DNA of 64,000 nucleotides from positions 4,130-68,129 of the forward strand of contig JBFXHX010000021.1 in NCBI GenBank assembly GCA_050176585.1. The letters run 5' to 3'. The stretch comes from CAYYWP01 sp050176585 (GTDB lineage Bacteria > Desulfobacterota > Binatia > HRBIN30 > CADEER01). The position numbers were made by a program, and so were the translations under genes. The notes beneath the pieces are model-generated. The model did no database searches. It was not told where the DNA came from and saw only the letters and a list, made by a program, of their open reading frames with translations. Below are positions 41,784 through 50,705 of the stretch, piece after piece (within the stretch, counting starts at the first letter, position 1; every line of letters begins with the position of its first letter).

Positions 41784-43439
41784 TTGCACCCACGGATGCC
41801 CATGCAAGCCGGGAAGGCGCACGGTGCAAGCGTCGGACCGAGGGCAGAGCGCGTGTCTGTCGGCCAGCTCGGCAAACGCCGGCGCATCCTGCGCTATTTC
41901 GGTTTGGGGTTCCTGGTACTCGCAGTCCTGGTAATCGCCATCGCTTCTCAGATCGAAGAGCCCATTCGCCGCAGCATGGAGGCCGAGCTGAATAAACACC
42001 TGCGCGGGTATTCCGCCGAGCTTCCGGGGCTCGACATACACCCGTTCAGCTTTTCGCTCACCCTGCACAATCCGGTCATCCGCCAACAGGCGCATCCCGA
42101 TCCGCCCGTAATGGTGATTGAGGAGCTACATGCCGGCGTGCACTGGCGGGCGTTGCTATCGCTGCGCCTCGTGGCCGATTTCACCTTCGGCTCGCCGCGG
42201 CTGCATATTAACCGTCCACAGCTCACCGCCGAGGCGCGGGATGAGGTGCCGGTCAATCAGAAAGGTTGGCAGGAGGCACTGGAGTCGATCTATCCGCTCA
42301 AGATCAACGAGTTTCGCGTCAATAACGGCGCGCTGACGTATATCGACGACGATCCCAAACGGCCTCTGCGGCTGAGCAAGATCAGCTTGGTGACCACCAA
42401 CATCCGCAACATCCGCAATCCCGAAGTGCCATATCCCTCCCCCGTGCACCTGCGCGCCGTCATCTTCGACAAGGGGCGGCTCGAGCTCGACGGCGAGGCG
42501 AACTATCTCTCCGAGCCCCAACCCACCGGGCGCGCCGAGATCGACATCTCCCAAGTGCCGCTCGAGCGACTGAAACCCGTCACGACCAACGTGAACGTGA
42601 ACATCCGCGGCGGTATCCTCTCGGCGCGCGGCGAAGCGGAGTACGGCAAGAAAACGCGCCGCGCGCATCTGCGCTGGGCGCGGATCGATGAGATCGCGGT
42701 TGATTACGTGCACAAACCCCACACCGCAGCCGAAGAGGCGCGGCGAGTGCAAAAAGTGGAACAGGTCGCCACCGAGCTGGCGGGTGCGCCGGAAACGGTG
42801 GTGCGCATCGATGAGCTCGAAATCCGCAAGGCGGAGCTCGGCTACATCGATCAGACGACCAATCCGCCGTACCGCGTCTTCCTCTCGAACGCGGACATCA
42901 CCATCCGCGACATCTCGAATCAGGCCGAAGCGAACCCAGGGCGCATCGAAGCAAAGGGCCTGTTCATGGGCTCGGGTCAAACTGAGCTGATCGCCACGTT
43001 CATGGCGCGACGCCAGAATCCGCAACTCGAGCTTTCCCTGCGGATAGAGAACACCGACTTGCGTGCCCTGAACGACCTGTTCCAAGCATACGGAGATTTC
43101 GACGTGGTCGCCGGGCGCTTCTCTCTCTACACCCAGTTGCGTATCGCCAACGGTGAAGTCGAAGGATACGTCAAGCCGTTCTTCGCCGACATCGACGTTT
43201 ATGACTCGGAACAGGACGCCGAGCAATCGCTGCCCAGCAAGATCTACGAGGGCATCGTCGGCGGCATCTCCACCCTGCTCGAGAATCCTCGGGATGAGGT
43301 GGCCACGCAGGCAACGGTCAAGGGCTCCACGACCTCACCTGAGCTGAGCACGTGGGAGGTCATCATCAACTTAATCCGCAACGCGTTCTTCAAGGCGATC
43401 CTGCCGGGTTTCGAAGCCGCCATGCGCGAGCGGCGCTGA
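41784..43439 (+). CDS. DUF748-family envelope protein (AsmA-like)
   Basis: A 551-residue protein with a positively charged N-terminus, one membrane helix (about 38-56, LRYFGLGFLVLAVLVIA) and a long periplasmic part. It shows the DUF748 pattern: SAELPGLDIHPFSFSLTL near the start, IDDDPKRPLRLSKI, and the closing SKIYEGIVGGISTLLENP. This group belongs with the AsmA/TamB-type bridge proteins thought to help lipid traffic or envelope integrity. Several start codons are possible at the N-terminus; the choice does not affect the helix. It ends 143 bases before a convergent gene. Confidence 0.85.
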   Translation: MHPRMPMQAGKAHGASVGPRAERVSVGQLGKRRRILRYFGLGFLVLAVLVIAIASQIEEPIRRSMEAELNKHLRGYSAELPGLDIHPFSFSLTLHNPVIRQQAHPDPPVMVIEELHAGVHWRALLSLRLVADFTFGSPRLHINRPQLTAEARDEVPVNQKGWQEALESIYPLKINEFRVNNGALTYIDDDPKRPLRLSKISLVTTNIRNIRNPEVPYPSPVHLRAVIFDKGRLELDGEANYLSEPQPTGRAEIDISQVPLERLKPVTTNVNVNIRGGILSARGEAEYGKKTRRAHLRWARIDEIAVDYVHKPHTAAEEARRVQKVEQVATELAGAPETVVRIDELEIRKAELGYIDQTTNPPYRVFLSNADITIRDISNQAEANPGRIEAKGLFMGSGQTELIATFMARRQNPQLELSLRIENTDLRALNDLFQAYGDFDVVAGRFSLYTQLRIANGEVEGYVKPFFADIDVYDSEQDAEQSLPSKIYEGIVGGISTLLENPRDEVATQATVKGSTTSPELSTWEVIINLIRNAFFKAILPGFEAAMRERR

Positions 43440-43582
43440 GGAGCCTGCAGCGGACGCCGCGCTCGATCACGCATGCGGTAAATCGTCGGAGGACCGCCCG
43501 CGTTCCAAGGAGCCCAACGACGCGGCGCCGGACCGAGTGGAGGCGCAGGCGGCGGCGCAGCAAAGCTGCCCGAGACGATACG

Positions 43583-44443
43583 TCAGTGGCCGCGGGCCAG
43601 GCGCTCGACCGGCCGGCAGCTGCCGAGCGCGCCGCGGCGCTCGACGAAGTCGATGTCGAGCAGCGCGCCGGTCCGGCCGGCGTACGGAGCCACTCGTATG
43701 CAGCGGCAACCGCCGTCCGCGAGCGTCGCGTTGAGCAGCAGGTACTCCGTGACCACAGCTTTCCGCAGCGCCTCCGTCGCGGTGAGCGGTGCGCCGCTGC
43801 CACTGCCCCGTACCGATAACCCGAGGCCGCTGAAGCTCGGAAAGATGCCGTAGCGCTGGCGCAACACGCCTGCGAGCTGCGCATCGGCGACCATCTCGCT
43901 GCCCACCGTAAAGGCACCGAGCAGCGCGAGTGTGGCCTCGGGCTCGGGCGGATCCGCGAATGTGCGCGCCAGACAGAGGAGCGCGTTCTCGGCAGAGCCC
44001 GGCTGCGGCGGGCACGTAAACCGCGAGCCTAAATCGAGTTCGATCACCCGAAATGTCTCGGGCCAGCTGGCCAAGCACGCATCGAGCGCTGCGGCGGTGT
44101 CCGGCCGGCAGCGCATGACCAGCAACTCGCGATCGGGGTCGTCGGCGATGCCAAAAAAGTCGGCGACATCGACCAGCGGCAGCGGCGGATCGAACATGGC
44201 TGCTGCGCCGGCAAACACGCGGACCGCGCTCGGCGCTCCGAGCCGGCCGCTGGGCTCGACGCCGTGCGGCAGATATACCAACCGCAGGAAGTCATTGGAG
44301 GCCTGCGGATCGCGCGTGCGATCCACGACCCGCGCGGGCGCGTCAGCGCCACTCGTATCGGCTCCCGCCCCGCCGCACGACACCGCCGCGCAGAGCGCGA
44401 TCAGGATGAGGAGTGGTGAACTCGCACGGCCGAAGCAGCGCAC
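43583..44443 (-). CDS. Putative lipoprotein, function unknown
   Basis: I do not recognise this protein. From a GTG at 44443 it has a signal peptide (RASSPLLILIALCAAVSC) with a lipobox-like AVSC at its end, then about 260 residues including NDFLRLVYLPHGVEPSG, a conserved-looking FRVIELDLGSRF and several cysteines (LVMRCRP, ALDACLASW, FTCPPQP, LLCLARTF, DGGCRCIRV) that could form disulfides. The frame is open to 44578 with ATG codons at 44539 and 44515, but those add an Arg-rich stretch that is not signal-like. Convergent with the DUF748 gene; 283 bp from the divergent YCII gene. Confidence 0.6.
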   Translation of the reverse strand: MRCFGRASSPLLILIALCAAVSCGGAGADTSGADAPARVVDRTRDPQASNDFLRLVYLPHGVEPSGRLGAPSAVRVFAGAAAMFDPPLPLVDVADFFGIADDPDRELLVMRCRPDTAAALDACLASWPETFRVIELDLGSRFTCPPQPGSAENALLCLARTFADPPEPEATLALLGAFTVGSEMVADAQLAGVLRQRYGIFPSFSGLGLSVRGSGSGAPLTATEALRKAVVTEYLLLNATLADGGCRCIRVAPYAGRTGALLDIDFVERRGALGSCRPVERLARGH

Positions 44444-44726
44444 CGCGAGCGGGCGCCCTTGGCCAAGCGTCGCGACTCCGGCGCGCGGCGCATGAACACC
44501 AGCGGCCACTCGCATCCTCCGCGCGATTCCTGCCAGCATAGGCCGGTGCGGTTTGGCATACGCGATTCGCGGTCGCAACCTGACGCACTGCGGAGAGCCT
44601 CAGCCATCGGGCATCAGCGCACCACCGGCATTGGCGGCGGGAGCTGCCGGGGGCTTGCTGCCGTGCGCGCAGTGCGGTGAGATGGAAGGCTCGCAATGAG
44701 TGCCTTGGCAGAAGAAGGGGGACGCG

Positions 44727-45002
44727 ATGTTCTTTGCCGTGCTGTACCACGCTGCGCCGGGTGGCCAGGAGCACAGGGCGGACGTGCGACCGCTGCACCG
44801 CGGCTATCTCGATCCGATCGTTCGCGAAGGTCGAGTCGCCTTCGCCGGGCCGTTCATCGACGGATCCGGTGACGGCTTGATCCTGCTCGAAGCGCCGTCG
44901 CTCGGCGACGCATGGAATTTCGTGTCCGGCGACCCGTATGTTCGCGAGGGCATCGTGAACGTCGTCGAGGTCCGCCCAGTGGAAAAGGTATACCCGAGCT
45001 GA
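44727..45002 (+). CDS. YCII-domain protein
   Basis: A 91-residue ferredoxin-like fold protein. It has a typical N-terminus (MFFAVLYHAAPGGQEHRADV), His and Asp residues at the usual sites (RPLHRGYLDPIV), AGPFIDGSGDGLILL, and a Glu-Val end. YCII proteins are small putative isomerases or lactonases found with degradation genes, and chlorinated-substrate and muconolactone-like reactions are known. Start ATG at 44727, six bases after GGGGG. It is followed 26 bases later by the large oxidoreductase, so the two probably share a transcript. Confidence 0.85.
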   Translation: MFFAVLYHAAPGGQEHRADVRPLHRGYLDPIVREGRVAFAGPFIDGSGDGLILLEAPSLGDAWNFVSGDPYVREGIVNVVEVRPVEKVYPS

Positions 45003-45028
45003 ACGCCAGCCGCGACGTTAGGACGACG

Positions 45029-48000
45029 ATGAGATCTGCCCATGAGCCCCAAGCCTGGCTCGACCGTAAATACCTGCTCGAGAAAGGCCTCATCTATTTG
45101 ACCGGCCTGCAGGCGCTCGTGCGCCTGCCTATGGATCAGCACCGGGCCGACCGCCGGACTGGACTGCACACCGCCACCTTCGTCTCGGGTTACCGGGGAT
45201 CGCCTCTCGGCGGGCTCGATCGAGCCTTCGAATCCGCGGGAGGCATAGCGCGCGCACACCAGATCGTATTCGCGAATGGCGTGAACGAAGAGCTCGCGGC
45301 AACCGCCGTCGTCGGCAGTCAGATGGCGAGCATCTTCCCCGGCGCCAAGTACGATGGAGTGCTCGGCATGTGGTACGGCAAGGCGCCCGGCGTGGACCGC
45401 GCCGGTGATGCATTGCGACACGGCAACTTCGTCGGCGTGGGGAGTAACGGCGGCGTGCTCTGCATCGCCGGTGACGATCCCGCCTGCAAGTCGTCGACGC
45501 TGCCATCCGCCACGGAGCAGGTGTTCGTCGACGCCATGTTCCCCGTCCTCTACCCCGGCACCGTCCAGGAGGTCCTGGACCTCGGACGACATGGGTTCAT
45601 GCTGTCTCGTTATTCGGGCCTCTGGGTCGGAATGAAAATAGTCTCGGACGTGGCCGACGAGGCCGCCACTGCCGAGGTTGCCCCGGAACGGGTCGCCCCC
45701 GTCTTCCCCTCCTTCGACGTAGGCGGTCGGCCGTTCCGGCCGCGCCTGAACCCGACCCTCCTGCCGCCGAGCACGCTGCACGCGGAACGCGAGATGATCT
45801 ACGAGCGGCTGGAGGCGGCTCGCTTGTACGCACGCGCAAACGGTCTGAACCGCATCACCGTGGCACCTGCGTCCGCGCGGCTCGGAATCATCGCCGGCGG
45901 GAAAACGTACTACGATCTACGCCAGGCCCTGCGCACGCTCGGGCTGGACGAACCCGAGCTGCACCGCTTCGGCATCCGCCTCTTGCGCATGGGCCTGCTG
46001 CATCCCGTCGAGGGTGAGATCATGCGCGAGCTCGCTCGCGGCCTCGAGGAGGTCATCGTCGTCGAGGAGAAACGCCCGTATCTCGAGACCGCACTGCGCG
46101 ATCTTCTGTACAGCGGTTCCGATCGGCCGCGGGTGGTCGGCAAGTGGGACGAGGAAGGCCGACCGCTCCTGCCGGCGGACGGCGCCCTCGATGTGGATAC
46201 CATCGCCCGCGCCGTCGGCGGGCGGATCGCGCGCACCATGGCACTGGAGAGCGTGCGGGTGCGGCTCGCCGAGCTCGACGCGGCACGGGCGCTCAGCGAC
46301 GGCCCGATCCGCCGCGCGCCGTCGTTCTGCAGCGGCTGCCCACATAATCGTTCTACGCTCGTGCCAGAGGGATCTCTCGCGGGCGGCGGCATCGGCTGCC
46401 ACGGCATGGTGCTGTGGAAGAACCCGCAACATGTGGGGATCACCCAGATGGGAGGTGAGGGAGCACAGTGGATCGGCATGGCGCCATTCACGGAAACCCC
46501 CCACTTCTTCCAAAACCTCGGCGACGGAACCCTCGCTCACTCCGCGAGCCTAGCGATCAATGCGAGCATCGCGGCCGGCGTCAACGTCACGTACAAGATC
46601 CTGTACAACTCCGCAGTGGCGATGACCGGCGGCCAAGAAGCCGCGGGGCTGCTCCCGATTCCCGAGCTGACGCGCTCGTTGGAGATCGCCGGCGTGCGAA
46701 AGATCATCATCACGGCGGAAGATCCGCGCCGCTACGCGGACGCCTCGCTCGCCGGAATCGCCGAGGTCTGGCACCGTGATCGCCTGGACGAGGCACAGCA
46801 GACGCTGCGCGACGTGACGGGCGTCAGCGTCTTGATTCACGACCAGCGCTGCGCGGCCGAGAGCCGCCGGCTGCGCAAGCGGAAGAAGCTCGCCGAACCG
46901 GCGACCCGCGTCTACATCAACGAGGCGGTCTGCGAAGGCTGCGGCGATTGCGGCAAGAAGGCCAACTGTCTATCGCTCCATCCGGTCGAGACGGAGTTCG
47001 GCCGCAAGACGCAGGTGCACCAGTCCTCGTGCAATCAGGACTACTCCTGCCTGCTGGGCGACTGTCCATCCTTCATCACGGTCGATGTGGAACCGGCGCG
47101 CTCCCCAGGGGCACGGCCGGCGGCGACGGTGGAACACTTTCTGCCAGCGCCCGTTGCGCGGGTGGACGCCGCGCGCGGCTACCGCGTCTTCATGGCCGGC
47201 ATCGGCGGCACCGGCGTGGTGACCATCAACCAGATCCTCGGCACCGCCGCCGCGCTGGAGGGTAAGCACGTGCGCTCGCTCGACCAAACCGGCCTGGCGC
47301 AGAAAGGCGGTCCGGTGGTGTCGAGCCTCCGCATCCTCGACCACGACGAGGAGGCGAATAACTGCTTGGCGACCGGTGAGGCCGATCTCCTGCTCGTCTT
47401 CGATCTGGTGGTCGGCACGCAGGCGAAGAACCTCGCCAAGGCGCACCGGTCGCGCAGCGCGGCGGTGGTGAATACCGATATTGCGCCTACCGCCGCCATG
47501 ATCGGCGACCCCGATGCCCCCCTCCCCACTAGTACGGACCTGATCGCGACCCTTTCCGCAGTGAGCCGTCCGGACGCTCTGGTCTCCGTGCCAGCGAGTA
47601 CGCTCGCCGAGGAGCTCTTTGGCGATCAACTGGCGACGAATATGATCTTGGTCGGGGCCGCATATCAATCCGGTTGGCTCCCGCTCGCCGCTGCGTCGAT
47701 CGAAGAAGCGATCCGCATCAACGGCGCCGCGGCGGAGATGAACGTGCAGGCCTTCCGCTTGGGTCGCCGGCTGGTCATCGAGCCCACTGCGGCGGAGTCC
47801 GCGCTGCGCCAGCGCGACCAGGCGCTTCCGGCCACGCATTCCGCGGCCGCGCAGCGCGCGACGGAGATCGTCGAGCGCTGCGGCTTCGACGCGAAGCTTC
47901 GCGGCATCGCCGAAGTGCGGGCCCGCGAGCTCGCCGAGTATCAGAATTTCGACTGGGCGCGCCGCTATGTCGCGTTCGTCCAAGAGGTGGCACAGGTGGA

Positions 48001-48583
48001 GCGGCAGCGAGTGCCCGGTTCGACCCGGCTCAGCGAGGCCGTCGCCCGCTCCCTGTTCAAGCTGATGGCCTACAAGGACGAGTACGAAGTCGCCCGGCTG
48101 CACCTCCGCTCCGGAAGCCCAGAGGTCCTGCGGCGGCGCTTTCCCCGCGCGCGCCGCCTCCGTTGGCACCTCCACCCACCGTTGTTGCGGTCGATCGGCT
48201 TGCGCAAGAAGGTGGGCTTTGGCCCCTGGATCACTGGTGTGTTTCGCGGCTTGCACGCCATGCGGCATCTGCGCGGCAGTTGGCTCGATCCGTTCGGGCA
48301 TACCGAGATGCGCCGGCTGGAACGGGCGCTGATCGACGAATACCGGACGACCATCGCGACCCTCCTCCGCACGCTCAGTCCGGAGCATCACGACGGCGCG
48401 GTCGCGATCGCCGAGGCGGCGGAGCTGGTGCGCGGCTACGAAGAGGTGAAGATCGCGAACGTGACCCGCTACCGCCACACGGTGGCGGAGCTGATGAAGG
48501 GCTTCGCGGATCGCCGGCCGCCATCACCCGGCGTCCCTGGACGCGTCCTGGCCCCGGCTACATCGGCATCGGAGTTGAGCTGA
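45029..48583 (+). CDS. Indolepyruvate / 2-oxoacid:ferredoxin oxidoreductase, fused subunits
   Basis: A single 1184-residue chain joining the thiamine-diphosphate-dependent core, a ferredoxin-type segment and the gamma domain of the 2-oxoacid:ferredoxin oxidoreductase family, resembling indolepyruvate ferredoxin oxidoreductase fused forms. It decarboxylates a 2-oxoacid to an acyl-CoA with ferredoxin as acceptor. Visible parts: an N-terminal Pyr domain with VSGYRGSPLGGLD, FCSGCPHNRST near residue 430, the TPP-domain segment GIGCHGM, cysteines CEGCGDCGKKANC near 630 and SCNQDYSCLLGDCP, then the gamma domain starting MAGIGGTGVVTINQIL near 722. The ATG at 45029 precedes the family start. Unusual in an aerobic catabolic setting. 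Confidence 0.93.
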   Translation: MRSAHEPQAWLDRKYLLEKGLIYLTGLQALVRLPMDQHRADRRTGLHTATFVSGYRGSPLGGLDRAFESAGGIARAHQIVFANGVNEELAATAVVGSQMASIFPGAKYDGVLGMWYGKAPGVDRAGDALRHGNFVGVGSNGGVLCIAGDDPACKSSTLPSATEQVFVDAMFPVLYPGTVQEVLDLGRHGFMLSRYSGLWVGMKIVSDVADEAATAEVAPERVAPVFPSFDVGGRPFRPRLNPTLLPPSTLHAEREMIYERLEAARLYARANGLNRITVAPASARLGIIAGGKTYYDLRQALRTLGLDEPELHRFGIRLLRMGLLHPVEGEIMRELARGLEEVIVVEEKRPYLETALRDLLYSGSDRPRVVGKWDEEGRPLLPADGALDVDTIARAVGGRIARTMALESVRVRLAELDAARALSDGPIRRAPSFCSGCPHNRSTLVPEGSLAGGGIGCHGMVLWKNPQHVGITQMGGEGAQWIGMAPFTETPHFFQNLGDGTLAHSASLAINASIAAGVNVTYKILYNSAVAMTGGQEAAGLLPIPELTRSLEIAGVRKIIITAEDPRRYADASLAGIAEVWHRDRLDEAQQTLRDVTGVSVLIHDQRCAAESRRLRKRKKLAEPATRVYINEAVCEGCGDCGKKANCLSLHPVETEFGRKTQVHQSSCNQDYSCLLGDCPSFITVDVEPARSPGARPAATVEHFLPAPVARVDAARGYRVFMAGIGGTGVVTINQILGTAAALEGKHVRSLDQTGLAQKGGPVVSSLRILDHDEEANNCLATGEADLLLVFDLVVGTQAKNLAKAHRSRSAAVVNTDIAPTAAMIGDPDAPLPTSTDLIATLSAVSRPDALVSVPASTLAEELFGDQLATNMILVGAAYQSGWLPLAAASIEEAIRINGAAAEMNVQAFRLGRRLVIEPTAAESALRQRDQALPATHSAAAQRATEIVERCGFDAKLRGIAEVRARELAEYQNFDWARRYVAFVQEVAQVERQRVPGSTRLSEAVARSLFKLMAYKDEYEVARLHLRSGSPEVLRRRFPRARRLRWHLHPPLLRSIGLRKKVGFGPWITGVFRGLHAMRHLRGSWLDPFGHTEMRRLERALIDEYRTTIATLLRTLSPEHHDGAVAIAEAAELVRGYEEVKIANVTRYRHTVAELMKGFADRRPPSPGVPGRVLAPATSASELS

Positions 48584-48631
48584 GCAGCGCACGAGGCGTC
48601 TCGACGGGCAAATGCCAGAGCGGAGGTGACC

Positions 48632-49489
48632 ATGGCCGAAGTGGAGCACACGCTGGTGCAGCACGGCAGGTTTTCGAGCTGGCTGAACCGCGCGGGGCGC
48701 GGCCATTCCGATACGGTGCTGTTCCTCCACGGCTCGGGCCCCGGTGCAAGCGCGTGGTCGAACTGGATGTACGCGCTCCCGGCCTTCGGCCAGCGTTACG
48801 ACACTTTGGCGCCGGACTGGATCGGCTTCGGGAAAAGCACGCATCCGGATCCTCCCCCGGAGGGGCTCAGCGCGTGGTTGCGCGTCTGGCTGGACCAGAT
48901 CGTCGACCTCCTCGACGCGCTCGGTATTCGCAAGACGCACGTCGTCGGCAACTCTCTCGGGGGCGCGCTCGCCCTGCACGCGGTCGCCGAGTATCCCGAG
49001 CGCTTCGGCAAGGTGGTGCTGATGGGACCGGCCGCCATGCCGATGACGCTCACGCCAGAGCTCGACAAGATCTGGGGCTTTTACGACGACCCGTCGGTGA
49101 CGCGCATGGCGCGGATGATCCGCTGGTTCGCTTTCGACGAATCCGTCGTCGGTGACCGGCTGGACGAGATCGCGCGGATGCGCTTCGAGGCCGCGATGCA
49201 GCCCGACGTACGCCGTTCGTACACGTCGATGTTCCCGCCGCCCAGGCAGCGGCACATGGATGCGCTGGTCGTGCCGCCCGGCGATGTCCAGCGCATGCGC
49301 AACCCGGTGCTCCTCGTCTACGGCCGCGACGATCTCATCATTCCGATCGAGACCGGCATGCGACTCTTGCAAAGCCTGGGCGGAAATGCCCAGCTCCACG
49401 TATACGGCCGTTGCCGCCATTGGGTGCAGATCGAGCACCGCGAGAGCTTTCACCAACTGCTGATGAGTTTTCTCGACATGGAGGAGTGA
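48632..49489 (+). CDS. Alpha/beta hydrolase, meta-cleavage-product hydrolase-like
   Basis: A 285-residue alpha/beta-hydrolase. Nucleophile Ser108 lies in VVGNSLGGAL, the acid is Asp in YGRDDLIIP, and the histidine is in CRHWVQIEHRESF. The oxyanion segment FLHGSGPGASAWSN is the form seen in hydrolases of 2-hydroxymuconate-type ring-cleavage products (MhpC, XylF, HsaD class). ATG at 48632 follows GGAGGTG. It starts 48 bases after the oxidoreductase stop, same strand. Fits a role after oxygenolytic ring opening, but esterase or lactonase activity cannot be excluded. Confidence 0.88.
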   Translation: MAEVEHTLVQHGRFSSWLNRAGRGHSDTVLFLHGSGPGASAWSNWMYALPAFGQRYDTLAPDWIGFGKSTHPDPPPEGLSAWLRVWLDQIVDLLDALGIRKTHVVGNSLGGALALHAVAEYPERFGKVVLMGPAAMPMTLTPELDKIWGFYDDPSVTRMARMIRWFAFDESVVGDRLDEIARMRFEAAMQPDVRRSYTSMFPPPRQRHMDALVVPPGDVQRMRNPVLLVYGRDDLIIPIETGMRLLQSLGGNAQLHVYGRCRHWVQIEHRESFHQLLMSFLDMEE

Positions 49490-49529
49490 CTGCGAGTAGA
49501 GAGAAGCCGACACGCTGCGCGGTGATCCC

Positions 49530-50705
49530 GTGAAACCGATGACGGACGTCCTTCGCACCGAGGCGCGCCGGTTTAAGTGCTGCACGAGCTTGGCAATCGC
49601 GCTGGTCGGCGCCGCCGCGCTGGCTGGCTGCCATCGCAGCGAGGCCTGGACGATGCCCGTGCGGGACATCGAGCCGCGGGACGCGTTTTACGATATCGCG
49701 CGGACTCCGGATGGCGCGGTGGTGATCGCCGGCCGCTACGGGAAGCTGTTGCGCAGCACGGACTTCGGCGCGCACTGGCAACCCATCTCCACCGGAATGC
49801 AGGAGCCGTTGTTCAGCGTCGCGTTCGCCGAGCGCGGTCGGGGCGTCGCTGTCGGCGCCCATGGCCTGCTGCTCGAGAGCACCGATGGCGGAGAAACCTG
49901 GGCGCGGCGCGACTCCGGCACCGAACGAGATCTGCTCAGGGTGCGGTTCACCGCGCCGCGCACCGGCTACATACTCGGCGAATTCGGCACGCTGCTGCGA
50001 AGCACGGACGGGGGCGCGACGTGGAATCCGCTGGAGTTGCGCTGGGACGAGGTGCTGCCCGAGCTCACGGAGGCACTCGGGACCGTCGAGCCGCACTTGT
50101 ACGACGTCGCCTCCTGGGGCGGTTTCCGCGCGGTGCTGGTCGGCGAATACGGGCTGGTTCTCGCGACGGAAGACGGCGGCCTGACGTGGGAGAGGCGCCA
50201 CGGCGGCGGTGTGTTCGATCCGCATTTGTTCGCCGTCGCGTGCACCAGAAGCGCGACCGTGCTCGTCACCGGTCAAGGCGGCCAGATCTTCGTCACGACC
50301 GATCGCGGCACGAGCTGGCGCGAGCAGCGCGCCACCGGGAGCGATATTTACGCGTTGATCCCCATTGAAGCGCGCTCGATGGTACTCGCCGTCGGCGACC
50401 TCGCCACCGTTCTGCGCTCCGAGTGGCCCGGCGACTCGGGCACCTGGCACAGCGTGGTGACGGTTGACTACGGCGCCGGACCGGGCTGGTTCGCGCGCGG
50501 CTTGTGGATCAACTCTCGGCTCCTGGTCGTGGGCCGAGCGGGCGTCCAGCGCTACACGGTGGGAGACGTCACGCCGCCGGAAGGACAGCAGATCGCCGAA
50601 CGTCAGTCGAAGGGGATCCCGGTGCGCGCGGAGATGTCGCGCAGGTCGTCCACGACCGCGCGCAGCAGCGGGATGCCGGTCACCGCGCGCTCGGCCTCGC
50701 TCTGA
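49530..50705 (+). CDS. YCF48/BNR-repeat lipoprotein
   Basis: A 391-residue lipoprotein: signal with lipobox ALAGC at about 34. It then has a beta-propeller of BNR/YCF48 repeats, recognisable as GKLLRSTDFGAHW, LLLESTDGGETWAR, TLLRSTDGGATW, LVLATEDGGLTWER and IFVTTDRGTSWRE. Homologues act in photosystem or membrane-complex assembly or as secreted scaffolds; here the partner is unknown. The tail after about residue 355 is Ser/Arg-rich and low in similarity because it lies over the convergent dehydrogenase gene (103-base overlap). Confidence 0.85.
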   Translation: MKPMTDVLRTEARRFKCCTSLAIALVGAAALAGCHRSEAWTMPVRDIEPRDAFYDIARTPDGAVVIAGRYGKLLRSTDFGAHWQPISTGMQEPLFSVAFAERGRGVAVGAHGLLLESTDGGETWARRDSGTERDLLRVRFTAPRTGYILGEFGTLLRSTDGGATWNPLELRWDEVLPELTEALGTVEPHLYDVASWGGFRAVLVGEYGLVLATEDGGLTWERRHGGGVFDPHLFAVACTRSATVLVTGQGGQIFVTTDRGTSWREQRATGSDIYALIPIEARSMVLAVGDLATVLRSEWPGDSGTWHSVVTVDYGAGPGWFARGLWINSRLLVVGRAGVQRYTVGDVTPPEGQQIAERQSKGIPVRAEMSRRSSTTARSSGMPVTARSASL

